A stretch of DNA of 64,000 bases from Limnoperna fortunei (taxonomy: Eukaryota > Mollusca > Bivalvia > Mytilida > Modiolidae). The stretch spans positions 65,330,605 to 65,394,604 of the forward strand of contig OX104115.1 of assembly GCA_944474755.1 (NCBI GenBank), written 5' to 3'. How positions within the stretch are numbered: the stretch's first letter is position 1; the number at the start of each line of letters is the position of its first letter. This document shows positions 22,726 through 35,116 of the stretch, one piece after another. The position numbers and the translations under genes are program-made. The notes under the pieces are model-generated. The model saw nothing but the letters and a program-made list of their open reading frames with translations, was not told where the DNA came from and did no database searches.

Positions 22726-24218
22726 TAGAGGCTCCCAGGAGCCTGTATCGCTCACCTGAACCTGAAACCAAACAAACCTTTTTTATCCAGCTTTTAGTTG
22801 CTATAAGGAATTGCCCAACACTTCTGCAAAAATCATTAATTTTGACCTTTTAAGGGAAATAACTCCTATAAGGAGGAGCTTTTGATGCTTAGAGGGAGAA
22901 GGGAGGTTCACTTCAAATTTGCTGTACCTGTTATACTTTTTTAACTATCAGTCGAAAACTCTCTCGACTCCCACCCCCCCCCCCTTTTTTCATTTTTTCT
23001 ATTTTAAGCCAACATTGCTATGTAGGTAGTCAGGTGTCATGATTTGCAAAATTTTGGTAGAGGACGTCCTAAAGATGATGTGTGCAATGTTTCAAAGCAG
23101 TCCTTTTATTGGTTAAAGAGGAGAAGATTTTTTAAAATCAAGTAAAATTGATTAAAAAAATGTTCAAGGAGAATAATTCCTAAACGCTTCATCAGACAAT
23201 CTTGACCCTAAAGTCATTTTTGTAGCCCTCATAGAGCAGAACAATTAAGCAATGCTAACTTTTTCTCTAGTTCTAAAAATTTTTAAGATTTTGAGGCAAA
23301 AATGACAAAAACTATCAATTTGGACAATTAAAGGGCAATAACTCCTATAAGAAGTCCTCATACAACTTCAACCCGATGGAGTGTTTCGTAGAGCTTTTGA
23401 TGCAAATGAAGGAATGTCTCTTCGGTTTTCCTGTATCTGTTACACTTTTTTAAATATAAGCCAAAAACTGTATTTTACCCCCCCCCTCCGTCCTATTTTT
23501 AGCCATGGTGGCCATGTTGGTTAATCTGCAGCCATGGTTGGTACAAAATTGGTTGAGGAAATTTGACGGATGATGTGTACAGAGTTTCAAAGCAGTACTT
23601 TCAGTTGTTTCAGAGGAGAAGATTTTTAAAAATCAATTAAAACCGATTAAAAAAAACAGTTCAAGGGGAATAACTCTTAAACGGTTAATCAGACAATCTT
23701 GACCCTTAAGTCATTTTTGTAGCCCTCATAGAGCAGAACAATTAAGCAATGCTAACTTTTTCTCTAGTTCTAATAATTTTCAAGATTTTGAGGCAAAAAT
23801 GGCAAAAATCATCAATTTTGACAATTAAAGGGCAATAACTCCTACAAGGAGTCATCATACAACTTTGACCCAATTGAGTGTTTTGTAGAGCTTTAGATGC
23901 TGAAGAAGGAAGGTCTGTTCGGTTTTCCTGTATCTGTTATACTTTTTGAACTATAACCAAAAAACTGTATTTTGACCCCCCTGTTCTATTTTTAGCCATG
24001 GCGGCCATGTTGGTTGGTCTGAGGCCATGATTTGGGCAAACATTTTACTGATGATGTGTGCAAAGTTTCAAAGCAATCCCTTCAGTGGTTTTGGAGGAGA
24101 AGATTTTTGAAGAAAAGTTAACGACGACGACGACGACGACGACGACGCCGACGACGGACGACGATGGACGCCAAGTGATGGCAATAGCTCACATGACCCT
24201 TCGGGTCAGGTGAGCTAA
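22726..24218. mobile_element. Non-coding element with GCTCACCTGA ends, inserted in a LINE tail
   Basis: The left end has AGGCTCCCAGGAGCC and GCTCACCTGA; the right end has TCAGGTGAGC, so the ends are short inverted repeats. Inside are about three diverged tandem units of 480-500 bp (marker GGG(A/C)AATAACTCCTA at about 22855, 23333 and 23828). A (GAC)n run with GGACGCCAAGTGATGGCAAT lies just before the right end. No long frame. A common style of repeat in bivalve genomes; its transposition mechanism is not evident here. Confidence 0.6.
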
Positions 24219-24410
24219 AAACAATATTTGCGAGACCATACTGTTGTATATATATGCATACATATGTGTTTGTCTATAATGCGTGCTCTTCTGTACATGT
24301 ATTTTGTTTAAAATTGTATTGTATGGGAGAAGACCTCGTAAGTTGGTAAAACTTCTGTCCTATCCATATTTGTTCTTTGAGCAAATAAAAATTGTTATGA
24401 ACTAAACTAC
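24219..24410 (+). mobile_element. 3' untranslated end of the interrupted LINE
   Basis: GGGAGAAGACCTCGTAAGTT and GAGCAAATAAAAATTG, ending GAACTAAAC, match the 3' end of the LINE fragment at 28481-29016 (GGAGAAGACTTCATAAGTTT, GAGCAAATAAAATATG). It therefore completes the fragment at 22265. Confidence 0.6.
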
Positions 24411-24527
24411 CAATGTAAACAATGTTTGTCCGTAACACGGAATTTTTTATACATACTGTTTGTTGGTCTCGTTTGAAAAGGGATTAACGCCAATTGAAGC
24501 AATGTTCAGTTATTATATGGCGCTTAA

Positions 24528-24546
24528 CCCCCCCCCCCCGCCCCCC
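24528..24546. repeat. Poly-C run
   Basis: Twelve C, one G, then more C. Possible strand-slippage or assembly-error site. Confidence 0.8.
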
Positions 24547-24608
24547 TGTCCGACCTTTGCAAGAACAACTGTGTAATCCTTGTTAATTAATACTAGAATC
24601 CGCAGTAG

Positions 24609-24797
24609 GTTCTTTGATCTTTCAAAATGTTGGCATTCCGGCACACAGCCATTTGTATACTTATATTATGAGTCCTCGATGGCCATGCGTTTAGGATAGT
24701 TATGCATTTACTGGCGATCACCGTCTTGTTAACGTTGATGTTGTGAGTTTGAACAGGCTGTGTGCCGGAATGCCAACATTTTGAAAGATCAAAGAAC
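24609..24797. repeat. Foldback element with perfect 42-bp inverted ends
   Basis: Positions 24609-24650 and 24756-24797 are exact inverted copies (GTTCTTTGATCTTTCAAAAT... and its complement) around a 105-bp loop. The loop has a tRNA/SINE-like flavour (TCCTCGATGGCCATGCG...TGTGAGTTTGAACA). Perfect arms point to a very young structure. Confidence 0.75.
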
Positions 24798-25035
24798 ATT
24801 GTAGGCTCTCATTGGTGAGGATTAAGGGGTCCCTCATACAGGGTAATTAATTGACTAAAGGTAAAATTGGTAATATTGTACTGGTATATATAGAGTAAGT
24901 AGTTGTATAATAATTATTGTATATTTTTATAAATACTATCACTCAATATACATTATTTTATTTTAACATTATAAATACTTTCATTGTAGCAAAATATAGC
25001 AAAATAAAAATAAAATAACACGTAAAGTCTGTCCT

Positions 25036-25400
25036 TCAATGTGCTGATGTAGTTGTCGATGGTTGGGTACTTCTTGGGTGCCAGGCTTCCAGGTGGTTGG
25101 TGGTGAGGGGTCCCTCTGTGTTGAAATGATTCCATAGAGTGCGGTCGCCATCAATCCATTGGGTAACAACAGTAGTGTCGATGGGCAAGTCGATGTCTTC
25201 TAAGTCTTCTAGTGCGTGGAACCAGACATCTTCTACGTGTTGGGCTGGAACAAGTGGGAGTGCTGCTGCGCGTCTCACTAACTGTCATATATCGTCATTG
25301 TCCTTGTAGTGGATCTGTAAACCTGTTGACTGTGCTTTGCGCCAAATACACTGGGTGTAGTGAAAGAAATAGCCTCTTACATTTATACCCTGGAAGACAA
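25036..25400 (-). mobile_element. MULE-type transposase remnant
   Basis: On the minus strand: INVRGYFFHYTQCIWRKAQS, TGLQIHYKDNDDI, a TGA stop, then QLVRRAAALPLVPAQHVEDV and DGDRTLWNHFNTEGPLTTNH followed by LEAWHPRS. The order FH..QC.WRK ... W....WNHF...GPRTTNH.E.WH is the C-terminal half of Mutator-like transposases common in molluscs. No catalytic region upstream could be followed. One stop and loss of the end make it inactive. Confidence 0.55.
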
Positions 25401-25794
25401 CTTTTGCTTGGTCTGCAGGGTGAATGTGTTGGTGCTGTCCTTGTCACGTAATAGTGTCATTCTTAGTGTTGATAGTCGCTGGGCATGATGGTATAGTACA
25501 CTTCCAGTACGTTCTTTCACCACGTGTAGTCTTTATCCGTAAAAGATAAGCATTGCAGGCTAAATAGTATTCATGAATTAAGCAGCTTGGTATACTTACT
25601 TACTATACTTATAATTATAGCGATTAATACATTATATTATAATCAATTTGTTAATTTTCACATTTTAAACAAAATTAAGTATGTATATTTTTTTTTGTTC
25701 ATAGTTATATGTGTTTTCATATAGCTATCTAAATAAAAGTAAAAAAAAAACCAAACGTGTGTTTTCGGACAGGAACCTTTAAATCAACTTGCTT

Positions 25795-25912
25795 CCATAA
25801 CATTTTCGTAAGAGTTTTTAGCGATCACAGCTCGCGGCGGACAGCGAAGCTGCACACAGAGAGCGATGAGCTCTACGGCATTATGTATCACGTGATCAAA
25901 TAAAATTACGTG
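25795..25912 (+). repeat. Dispersed repeat, inverted copy near 51850
   Basis: GCGATCACAGCTCGCGG, GAGAGCGATGAGCTCTACGG and ATCACGTGATCAAAT have an inverted counterpart at about 51850-51960 (TTTGATCACGTGA, CCGTAGAGCTCACCGCTCTT, GAGAGCTGTGCTCGC). No coding frame. Confidence 0.5.
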
Positions 25913-26912
25913 TTCAAAATCTTCCTTATGCTGATTTTTTTTCGTTCGGAAGTTGGTACCGTCAAATAACTGTCACAAAGTGAATGGACAAGAGCACTTA
26001 AACTAATTTTAAAGATAGACATAAAAATAAATTTCATATCGAAAAAAATAAATGTTTTTATATTAATTGAAACAAAAATTTCAAACAATTGTTTGCAATC
26101 TCGAAACGTCTATGATATTCATTTAACGTCACCATTATATAGAAAGAAGTCACACGACCACTGGAATTAGGGTACTCAGAAGTAACGTTAAGTATGAAAA
26201 CTTCATTTAGCCACAAGATTTTTAAACTTACAGTTTGTGTAATAATTCGTAATGTACAATATCATGATCTTCACCAGTAACAATACACAGTAACAGATAT
26301 CGTGTTCAATTAATAAATTTATAAAAAAAAATGCAATATATACCATTATGTGCGTAATTTAAATCGCACGCTTATCAACAAACAAAGCTGAAAACAAAAG
26401 TTAACCAACTGTAACACTTACAAATATTCACAAATGGAACAACATTTCCGCAAACATGAAATATCCATCTGCAAAAGTAATGATCCATAAAAACTAATCC
26501 CTACTAAAATGTTATTTATCTATAGAACATATTCTAATCACATTTTGAATATTTTTTGCCGATGAAACTGTATGTCAACGTAAATATTTTAGGTCATGGC
26601 ACTTAATTTCCATTGGACGTTTTAAAAGGGGTTTCAAATAGGGGAAATTGGGATAAGGATAGTAACACTGATCAAGGAGGGACAACTCTTAGCAAAACGA
26701 GGTGCATTTAATAACGAAATTTTAATTTCAAACTGTGACTGTAAATCAGCAGGAAAGGACTTGGGGAGGGGGTATTCTGTCCGAAAAAAAAAGGTTTCAG
26801 GTTTCGTATGACCTACAGGCATATGCACATAACCAAAATATATTAATACGGTCTCTCCATCTCTCCAGCTTCTTGCCGAGACACTACTACTATTAAGAAA
26901 CCACTTTTTTAA

Positions 26913-26930
26913 GGGGGGGGGGGGGGGGGG
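26913..26930. repeat. Poly-G run (18 G)
   Basis: Eighteen consecutive G. A likely slippage or assembly-uncertain site. Confidence 0.85.
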
Positions 26931-27018
26931 TTAGTTAACCATAATCCCAGTCACATATGACCATTCCTTGACTGTATGTAAATGTGATTAAAAACCGAGA
27001 AATATTTGTTTAACCAAT

Positions 27019-27070
<52 letters not shown>
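27019..27070. repeat. (CT)n microsatellite
   Basis: CT dinucleotides with two A interruptions. The frame reading SLSLSL across it is not a gene. Confidence 0.9.
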
Positions 27071-27071
<1 letters not shown>

Positions 27072-27451
27072 TTAACTTCGTCACTTTATGTTGAACAAGT
27101 TTTACAGGTAGTTGAATATGACAGTAAGGTATTCCCAAAATTACTAAACCAATTAAAACAAAGAATTAAGTGCAAAATTTTGAAAAACAAACTAATAGAG
27201 GACTATTTTTCTGTGCTCGCATTTTGGCAACGCTTACTCCAAATTAGTATTACACAACACACTAATGCTTAGGAATTTTTTTTGTCACTGAAAAATTACA
27301 AACAAAAAGAAACAAGAGTGATCTGAAAATATTATCTAATTGACTTGAAACTAATTCGGAGCACAGGAATAGCGGTACTAGAACTCGATAACATTTTGAT
27401 ATATCAAGGTCTATTTCAATTCCCCCTTCTGAAGCTTATGATAAAAAGACT

Positions 27452-27575
27452 ACATGACATTTTTGATATCATATGCATTATTAGCCCTCGGTTAATATTG
27501 GCCCTCTAGCCTGCTGCTCTTGGGCCAATTTCAAACCTTGGGCTAATAATACATATGATATCAAAAATGTCATTT
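27452..27575. repeat. Palindromic foldback element
   Basis: The left arm ATGACATTTTTGATATCATA...TTATTAGCCC is complementary to GGGCTAATAA...TATGATATCAAAAATGTCAT on the right, with a loop of about 50 bp. A hairpin MITE; no frame. Confidence 0.65.
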
Positions 27576-28480
27576 AATAATCTGATATTATTACATGAGT
27601 ACAATTTTACGTGTTTTTTTTTATTGGTCTCAAAACTACTTTCGGTTTATATTATATCGCAACAAAACTAAAACTAAATCTAAAAAATCATAAAATCTTT
27701 ACTTTAATTGTGAGAGCTTACTATGCCTCTTTAAATATCAACCTGAAAACAACATTTTTGAGCTTCCATGACACAATTTATACCACATTAAGACTACACA
27801 TAAAAAACACATTGACCCAACAAATGTACACTTGAGATTACTTTCAGGGTAGATAACTATATTTGCTGACATTTCCAACAAGAGCAACGGATTTTTTTCC
27901 CAATTAGTGAGAAAAAGAATCAAACGCCGTTGGTTTAGCAAGACGGAAAATTCTCAGACACTCGCGTCAAAGATTTCTTTTGGTTTCCAACTAGCGATAT
28001 ACAGGGCCTTGTGAAATCTTTTCACTGGGGTGTGTGAGATTTTCCCGTCTTGCCCTCCGACTGGTATTAGATCCTTTATACTTACTTCCTTGTCTTATAC
28101 TTCATTTATCAAGTTTGAGGTGTATGAGATAAGAGCGCTTATTTGTGAGTGATCTCAATTGAATTTGCCTTTAGCAAAGAAGGGAAGGCAATTTTAATGT
28201 TTGGCAACATTGTATAAATTCGTTTTTTTACTACCAATTTTACTAGGAATGTTTGATTTCCTTTTTACATACAACATATACAATCAGTTGAAAAAAGACT
28301 TAACAAGTTAGTTATGCTGCAAATAAAGATAATAATTCTACAAACACACATAAATTGTTTAAAACTGCATCTCATTTGTTTTATCTCTTTTCCGCAGTTA
28401 CTAGTATTCTGACGTCAGTCAGCATCAAAGGTCTTCTTACTACTTAATCCAGTAAATATAGTAAGATACAACTAGACTAG

Positions 28481-29016
28481 AATATTGAATTATGACCTTA
28501 TACATGGTAAATTTTATATCTGATCCATCTTGTCGCTGTGGATCCGACCGCGAATACTCAAATCATTACTTCTTTGAGTATTCGAGATATGCTAATATTA
28601 GAAATAGATTATTTGAAAACCTTCAGTCGCTGCCAATCTACTGTCCATTTAATCTAGAGCTCCTTACATCAGGTAATTCGCAGTTGTCTAATGAGCAGAA
28701 TGAACAAGTCTTTAAGCATATATTTGAGTATATCAAAGGGTCAGAAAGGTTCCCCATAGTTTGAATCATTACTCACAAGGATTTGAAATCACACTCATCA
28801 TCATCACATCACTTTTATCTTATCTATCAATATGTGTCATCAAAAGCTTTGTTATGTCTCCAACAAACATAATATAATTTGTATTGTATTACAATGTACG
28901 CTGCTTTATCAATATATTTTTGTAACATACTGTATACTGGAGAAGACTTCATAAGTTTGATTAACTTGTGTCTTATCCAATTTGCATGTTTGAGCAAATA
29001 AAATATGTTTAAACTA
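28481..29016 (+). mobile_element. 5'-truncated LINE with target-site duplication
   Basis: The frame at 28492-28764 reads ISDPSCRCGSDREYSNHYFF, NLELLTSGNSQLSNEQNEQV and FEYIKGSERFPIV, the C-terminal end of the same LINE family as at 33 kb. The 3' end carries GGAGAAGACTTCATAAG and GAGCAAATAAAATATG. An 11-bp direct repeat AACTAGACTAG at 28470-28480 and 29017-29027 fits a target-site duplication from target-primed insertion, though part of the right copy may belong to the element tail. Confidence 0.7.
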
Positions 29017-29467
29017 AACTAGACTAGCTGCTTAAATATGTATTGATTGTTGAACTGTTCGAGAGTGTATAAATATATCCGTTACATCATACACAAGAAT
29101 TAGAAGAAGCTTACATTTTGAATAGCAAAGTCGTATAGATTGTAGAAATGTTTTTACAAAAGTAAAACATGTTTGTTATTGATTGAACAACAGTCTTTCA
29201 CGTTAGAATGTTTTCTGTTAACCACAGTGTGCCTTTTGATGTTAACGTCGTATTTGGTTCAGGGGGTCTTACAGACTGTACACATAAAATTAAACTTCCA
29301 AAGTTTATCGGAATAAGTAAAAGACCTTTTTAAATGTTATATTTTTCTTAAATTTCACCAAAACGTTCGATACCTTTTATACTTCAGTCAAGTCTTTTAT
29401 TCTTTAGATAAATATCATTATCATTATCATAGTCAAAATTATTGTTAAATTATCTTTAAACATTTAT

Positions 29468-29631
29468 AAGATAATTAATTGGGTGGAGTGAATATCCAAA
29501 ATATGATCACGAGTACCGCATAACGCATCTGATTCAACGAGTGCGCGGAACTGCGCACGAGTTAAATCTGATGCTTTATGCGGCACGAGTGATCATATTT
29601 CGGATATTTACGATGCCCAATTGATTATCCT
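29468..29631. repeat. Long palindrome 1 of a palindrome cluster
   Basis: AGATAATTAATTGGGTGGAG at the left is complementary to the right end (CCCAATTGATTATCC), and AATATGATCACGAGT to the inner right arm (CGAGTGATCATATTTCGG). The centre is TGCGCGGAACTGCGCA. Stem of about 70-75 bp with few mismatches. Confidence 0.65.
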
Positions 29632-30080
29632 ATTTATTATATAGATCAAAAGAGTTTTCGTAAAATTTTAATGGTTAATCCTAAATTTTATGAGCGGCGG
29701 ATGAATATCTGTATAGTACAAAACCAACTGCAATTTTGGCGGGAAAAAAACCGAGTGTGAAAATCAACGATAATTCTAATATGACGTGCTTGAAAGGCTT
29801 TAAGACCACAACTGTGGTAAAAAAAAAAGATTCGTCTATGAGCAACACGCGCTGAGAAGGGCGTGTTTTAAACGGCTGTTCCAATTACAAAACTGTAACT
29901 CCCACAGGAAAGCTATTGCATATGACGTATAAATCTTATAAATAGCGACACGCGCTATTATTATCCGTTGCAATATATTGTGTGTTACATTGAAGGAACA
30001 GCCAGTTTATGGCGGAAATGATGTTTTCTATAGGTACGAAAATATTATAAATGTACTCTAATTGTCTTATTAGAATAGAA

Positions 30081-30232
30081 AATTCACGGAGGCTTTGATT
30101 TATCATTGTTTTACCACGGGATGACCATATTTATGTAGTTATTGTATCCCTGGCTATCGCTCGGGATAAAATAATACGAAATAAATGGTCATCCCGTGGT
30201 AAAACAATGATAAACCACAGCCTCCGTGAATT
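30081..30232. repeat. Long palindrome 2 of a palindrome cluster
   Basis: AATTCACGGAGGCT...TTTTACCACGGGATGACCAT at the left is complementary to ATGGTCATCCCGTGGTAAAA...AGCCTCCGTGAATT at the right: stem about 48 bp, loop about 55 bp. Outside it, TTTATTATATAGAT at about 29633 and ATCTATATAATAAAT at about 30301 form another, wider inverted pair. Confidence 0.65.
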
Positions 30233-30315
30233 ATTTCTTAATTTTCACATGTGATTTACAGTGATTTCTGTCACTCGGAAAATTCGATATTTCATCTCGA
30301 TCTATATAATAAATG

Positions 30316-32990
30316 TATTTCCTTCACGTAGCATGTTTCCATATTGATAAGCTAAATACGTGATGGACGTTACATTTATTTTTATTTCATTTATAAAGAT
30401 ATTTGATGCATATCTGGTGGCGAGCTGTTTCTAAATACAAAGTATGCTTTTAGTATTGACCCATTAGAACATAAAACCTTTTAAAAAATATAAGATCATA
30501 TTCATTTCAGTCAAACGAGTTAGTCTTTCGGTAAAACAATTATCGTCTGCCAAAAGAGTTTAATACATAGGATGCCACTTCTTTTTGCAGCATCAATTTA
30601 TTTTAGAGAAATGTCGCACATCCACATTAAAATATAAGTGTGTTAACCCATTTGTTTTTTTCTTATTATAAACAGGTATGGAGGACTTCGAGGTAAAATA
30701 CCAACCCCTTTATCGTTTGAAATGAAATGTTTCATCAATGGCTATTCGTTTCAAAAACATTAGTAGTCGTGCCTCATTTTCAGTTAAATATGAATATTAA
30801 TACTTATAACAATATGTGTAAGGAAAATTAGCAGTTATTTTAATTTGACTTCCTACATGTACGTTCCCTATGTAAACTGCTGTTACAATCTTATTAAACA
30901 TAGTTCGCGTTTGTAAGGTGTCGGTTTCAGTAAGTTATTTGTTTTTCAAAACAAACGCTTGAACCATAATCATGGTAATTGTCGTTATTTGTTAATAAAA
31001 ATGTTATTTTAATTGTAATGTCTGAGATTTGCATCATTTTGTATATACTGCCGTTACGTTTTATCACGAGAAAGGTCCTTAGATTAGCCATACATAATGC
31101 ACATTTATAGGTGTGATCACGTGCAGTTGTAACCAAACTGCCCAGACTTCTCAATTGTTTACTTAATTTTTTTCACTTATGTAGTTATATAAGATTCTTG
31201 ATAGAACAAGGAAACTACCTGTTAATGCCTGTACGTATCTGAATAATTTTACAGATATAGAAATGTACTATGTGTCAAATACGTCTCCTTTTTGCTACAA
31301 AAAGCTGAAATATTAATTACATCCGAAACTTAAACTTGGCCGTTACATGTGTTTGGTTAATAACTGTATTACAATACAAAAACAGATAAGATGGGATATT
31401 TTGTCCTTTCATACTGTTATTTTGTCAGTTTTCCAAGAAATAAAAAAAAATATGCCAAACTTATTTTTAAAATACTAATTAAAAATAAATATATTAATTT
31501 TAAATATGATTTGAAAATGTGTTATATCGGCAGTACTATTATTGTATTTTCCGGGACAACAAGTAGATGAAACGCTTTTCGTAGAAACCACTTGGAATTT
31601 GTTTTCCCATGTATGTCTTTTGAAGGAAATGGTGCATATCAGCATTGAAATATAAATAGTGTGGGCACATATAAGTTACTTCTTTTAAACATGTATGGAT
31701 TACAATTGGGATAAACGTCACCTTGTTTAAATTTAAAACGCAATTAATTCAAATACAACTATTAAATATTCTTTTTTCTTTGTAGGTAAAATCTTACCCA
31801 AAACTCCCGATTTCGTTTTGTTTTTTTTTTTTTGTTTTTTTTGTTTGGGGAAAACGATGCATATCAATACTTAATTATAAATGAGTGCACAGTTTTGCTT
31901 CTATTATAAACAGATATATAGCAATTCGAAGAACAATTTTCTTTTAAAATGCATTACATTTATCAATACGAATTCTTTAGAAAAAAAGAAATAGCTGGCG
32001 CAATTTAACATCGTGCTAGTTTAGAGTCCAGTCAATCCCCAACATTTTTTCAGTCAAAATGACTATTCTTTCCAGCGTTGTTATTCATTCTATTGAATTT
32101 TTAGGAAACGCAGAATTGAAATGTTTTTTTCAACATTATTTATTAACACTATTTTGTCAGATGAAGTAATAGAAAATTACATAACAACAAGGAAACTATC
32201 AAAAAGGCAATCCCCTTATCTAAGTCCAAGAAACCAGCAAAACCAATAACCAACAAATAAAGCAACTACAGCAATATTCATTACTTGGTACATGGATTTT
32301 CAAAAAGTGGTGGGATAAACCAGGTTGTATGGCATGCCAATCCTACCGCTTTCACTATGGTACTGTGTGACTTGATTTGCAGATGAGAAAGGTTGGGTAT
32401 CGGAAGCCACTAATAAGTAATAGGCGTATCCAACAATCGTCACAATACACAATTTGTACTGAATTCAAAAGTTGTGTTTGCTATTTTAACTTCACAAGAT
32501 AATATTTGTTAACAAAAATGGTATCTATAGTAAACCTTATTGAACTAGACGATTTTTCTTGTAACCTTCAAGTCTATTATGTACAAATTATACGATCGCA
32601 AAAGTTTATATAATCACTGAAATCTTTTTCATAGGCAATCTATTGAAAAATATAGACATCGTATGCATGACACGGTAGAATACTGCTGCACAAGTGCGGA
32701 AATCCATTTCACGTAGAATTCATATCTGTTTTTGCTGATGTTAAAGTTCAAATATAGTAACATACATGATGATCACATTATGATCAGTAGATGCCAACAT
32801 GATCTTCAGATGTGCATATTTTACATATCTGTGACTACTTCGCATAAAAGTCAATGACAAGACGAGATTAAATTGGTTTGGGACATGGAATGCACCGGAA
32901 AAAATTAGCAAAGATAAACGAATAATTAGAGAATAAGGGGGGGGGGGGGTGATGAATTGTGTGCTTCAAGAACTATGTGTACAAGTTATT
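30316..32990. other. Intergenic stretch without supported genes
   Basis: AT-rich; no exon-like frame with family motifs and no clear repeat apart from homopolymer runs (T-rich at about 31820, 13 G at 32937). Confidence 0.4.
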
Positions 32991-32994
32991 AATA

Positions 32995-34188
32995 AACGTT
33001 GAATCTTTCTGACTCTTTGATATACTCAAATACATGTTTAAAAACTTGTTTGTTCTGCTCAGTGGACAATAACGGGTTACCACATGTTAAAAGTTCTAGA
33101 TTTATTGTACAATAATTGGGCAGCCAGGATAGGTTCTCAAATAATCTGTCTCTGATGATGGTATATTTAGAACATGCAAAGAAATAATGATATGAATCTT
33201 CACGGTTAGATCCACAGCGACAGGATGGATCAGAAATAATACTAACTCGGTAAAGATCAATGTTTAAATATGAAGATAAGCATCTTAGCTGGGTTAGGAC
33301 AATATTAAATATACGCTGTCCATATTCATAATGCTTCGGAACTTTAATACATGGGTTCTTTTTTTAGTTCGGATTTGAATTTAAAGATAGAATCGATATT
33401 ACGGATCGACATATCAAAACTGTTCCACTATCGAATAGTTGATGGTATGAATGATTCGTTAGTCAGGGACAGTCTACAATAAGGGGTCATAATGTTATTA
33501 CCGTTACGCAAGGGATACACCGAAGTGCTTTGTATAGTTGGTGGTATTAGATTACTCAGATATGCTGATGCAGAGCTATGTTGTATATTATAAAACATTT
33601 CTAGCTTTCTACGTTTCCTACGCTCTGCTAAAGGCTCCCACCCAGTTTCAGTATAAATATTAGTTGTATTAGTAAAACTTGGTAGGCCTGTGACAATGCG
33701 AGCAGACTTTAGCTGCAGTAGCTCGAGTTTACCACAGTAACCCACACCAACGTTGTCCCAAACTTCACAGGCATACTCGAAAAGGGGTCTTATAAAGACT
33801 AAATAGAGTTTCTCTAGATTTTTACGATTTAGTTTGTATTTAAGCTTCCTTAGTACATTTATGTGCCTTGAAACACTACATATAATATTTTCAATATGAA
33901 TGTTCCACTAAACATCACTGCTAAAAGTGACTCCTAGATGTTTATGAAAATTAGTAACTGGAATATCTATATTATTTAATGAAAACCTCATTTCTGGCTG
34001 TGATATATTTGAAAATAACATAACTTCTGTTTTTCAGGGTTAAACGACATTAACCATTTTCTTGACTAATCGTTCAGCTCTCTAAGATCGTGATCAATCA
34101 CATATTGTATCTGTGAAACGTACCGACTAGAGTAGCTGAACGGCGTGTCGTCAGCAAAAAGTCTGCAGAGAGAGACTAGATTTTCGGC
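32995..34188 (-). mobile_element. LINE ORF2, C-terminal part (continues at 35117)
   Basis: On the minus strand, downstream of the inserted transposon: ENLVSLCRLFADDTPFSYSS (the FADD catalytic box of the reverse transcriptase), then LQLKSARIVTGLPSFTNTTN, TGWEPLAERRKRRKLEMFYN, IPPTIQSTSVYPLRNGNNI and the zinc-finger-like end (PSCRCGSNRE) near 33200. This is a CR1/jockey-like ORF2. Stops and frame changes show it is dead. The end near 33000 has the same LLTCGNPL and FEYIKESERF words as the fragments at 22265 and 28481. Confidence 0.7.
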
Positions 34189-34190
34189 TA

Positions 34191-35114
34191 CTGTGAAATA
34201 CTTTTTATTCGTGGGTTATCAATTTTCGTGGTTTTCGTGGAGGCCTCGGACCACGAAATTAAAAATCCAACGAAGAATAAAACTTCATTAACAGATGGGA
34301 ACTTTGGAACAACGATCTGAAAATTTCCGAGATCGGACATTAATTTGTAAATGTAATATATGATTTTGTGGTTCGATCCATTACTAATGTTCAGCTCAAA
34401 ATCCATCTTAATGATTATGTTACAGGTTTCATGTTCGAATTGTGTTTTATTAAATGTAGGTATTATTTATTTGTAAAGCGTACGAAGAAACATCGACTTC
34501 CGGTCAAGGTGGGATATACGAGGTGTTCTTCGATGTTAAAAAGTAACAAATTAGGTTGCTCCTTTGAACATAAATTAAAATAACAAATAAAATATTTAAA
34601 AGATAAGCTATACTTTATCTTTATTAATGCATATCAATGACACGCTAAATCAAATGGATTTTGTGATAATACCGATCGTGGCACAAATGACATTAAATTA
34701 CACCTTTGTACTTACTGCTACTCAACACATAAAGTGATAAATGCCCTTCGGCTAGGAATGCTTCTATAGATAACAATTAGAGAATTAAATAGACTCAAAG
34801 GAATTTTGTTTGCAATTAATCAATTAATTAATACATTACCGTGTTTATAATTAGCTATTGATTTCCGTGTTATTAATTTTACATTCGTTACGACGCGCGT
34901 AAACAACATCATGTAATGAAACTGTTTTGTCTTCTTTATATGTTGATGTTTATTATCAACATTGAAAATGATTCTGCTGTAATCATTTATTTTGATCGCT
35001 ACCTCACTTTTTGCATTTTCGGAAACCGTCAGTCCACGAATTTAAGAACCCACGAACATGTAAAATTTCACCAACCACGAAAATTGATACCCACGAATTT
35101 AAGTACTTTCACAG
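34191..35114. mobile_element. 924-bp Tc1/mariner-like non-autonomous transposon in a LINE
   Basis: Both ends start CTGTGAAA on their own strand and continue as inverted repeats with TTCGTGGGT and ATCAATTTTCGTGG. TA is present on both sides (34189-34190 and 35115-35116). Removing the element and one TA joins the LINE frame exactly as ...YINDI-AENLVSL..., which proves the boundaries. The inside has no transposase frame; it carries further TTCGTGG-type motifs near both ends. Confidence 0.85.
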
Positions 35115-35116
35115 TA

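Noticed and set aside
27006..27272. Frame over the (CT)n run (SLSLSLYLSL)
   Set aside because: Low-complexity translation with no domain beyond the repeat.
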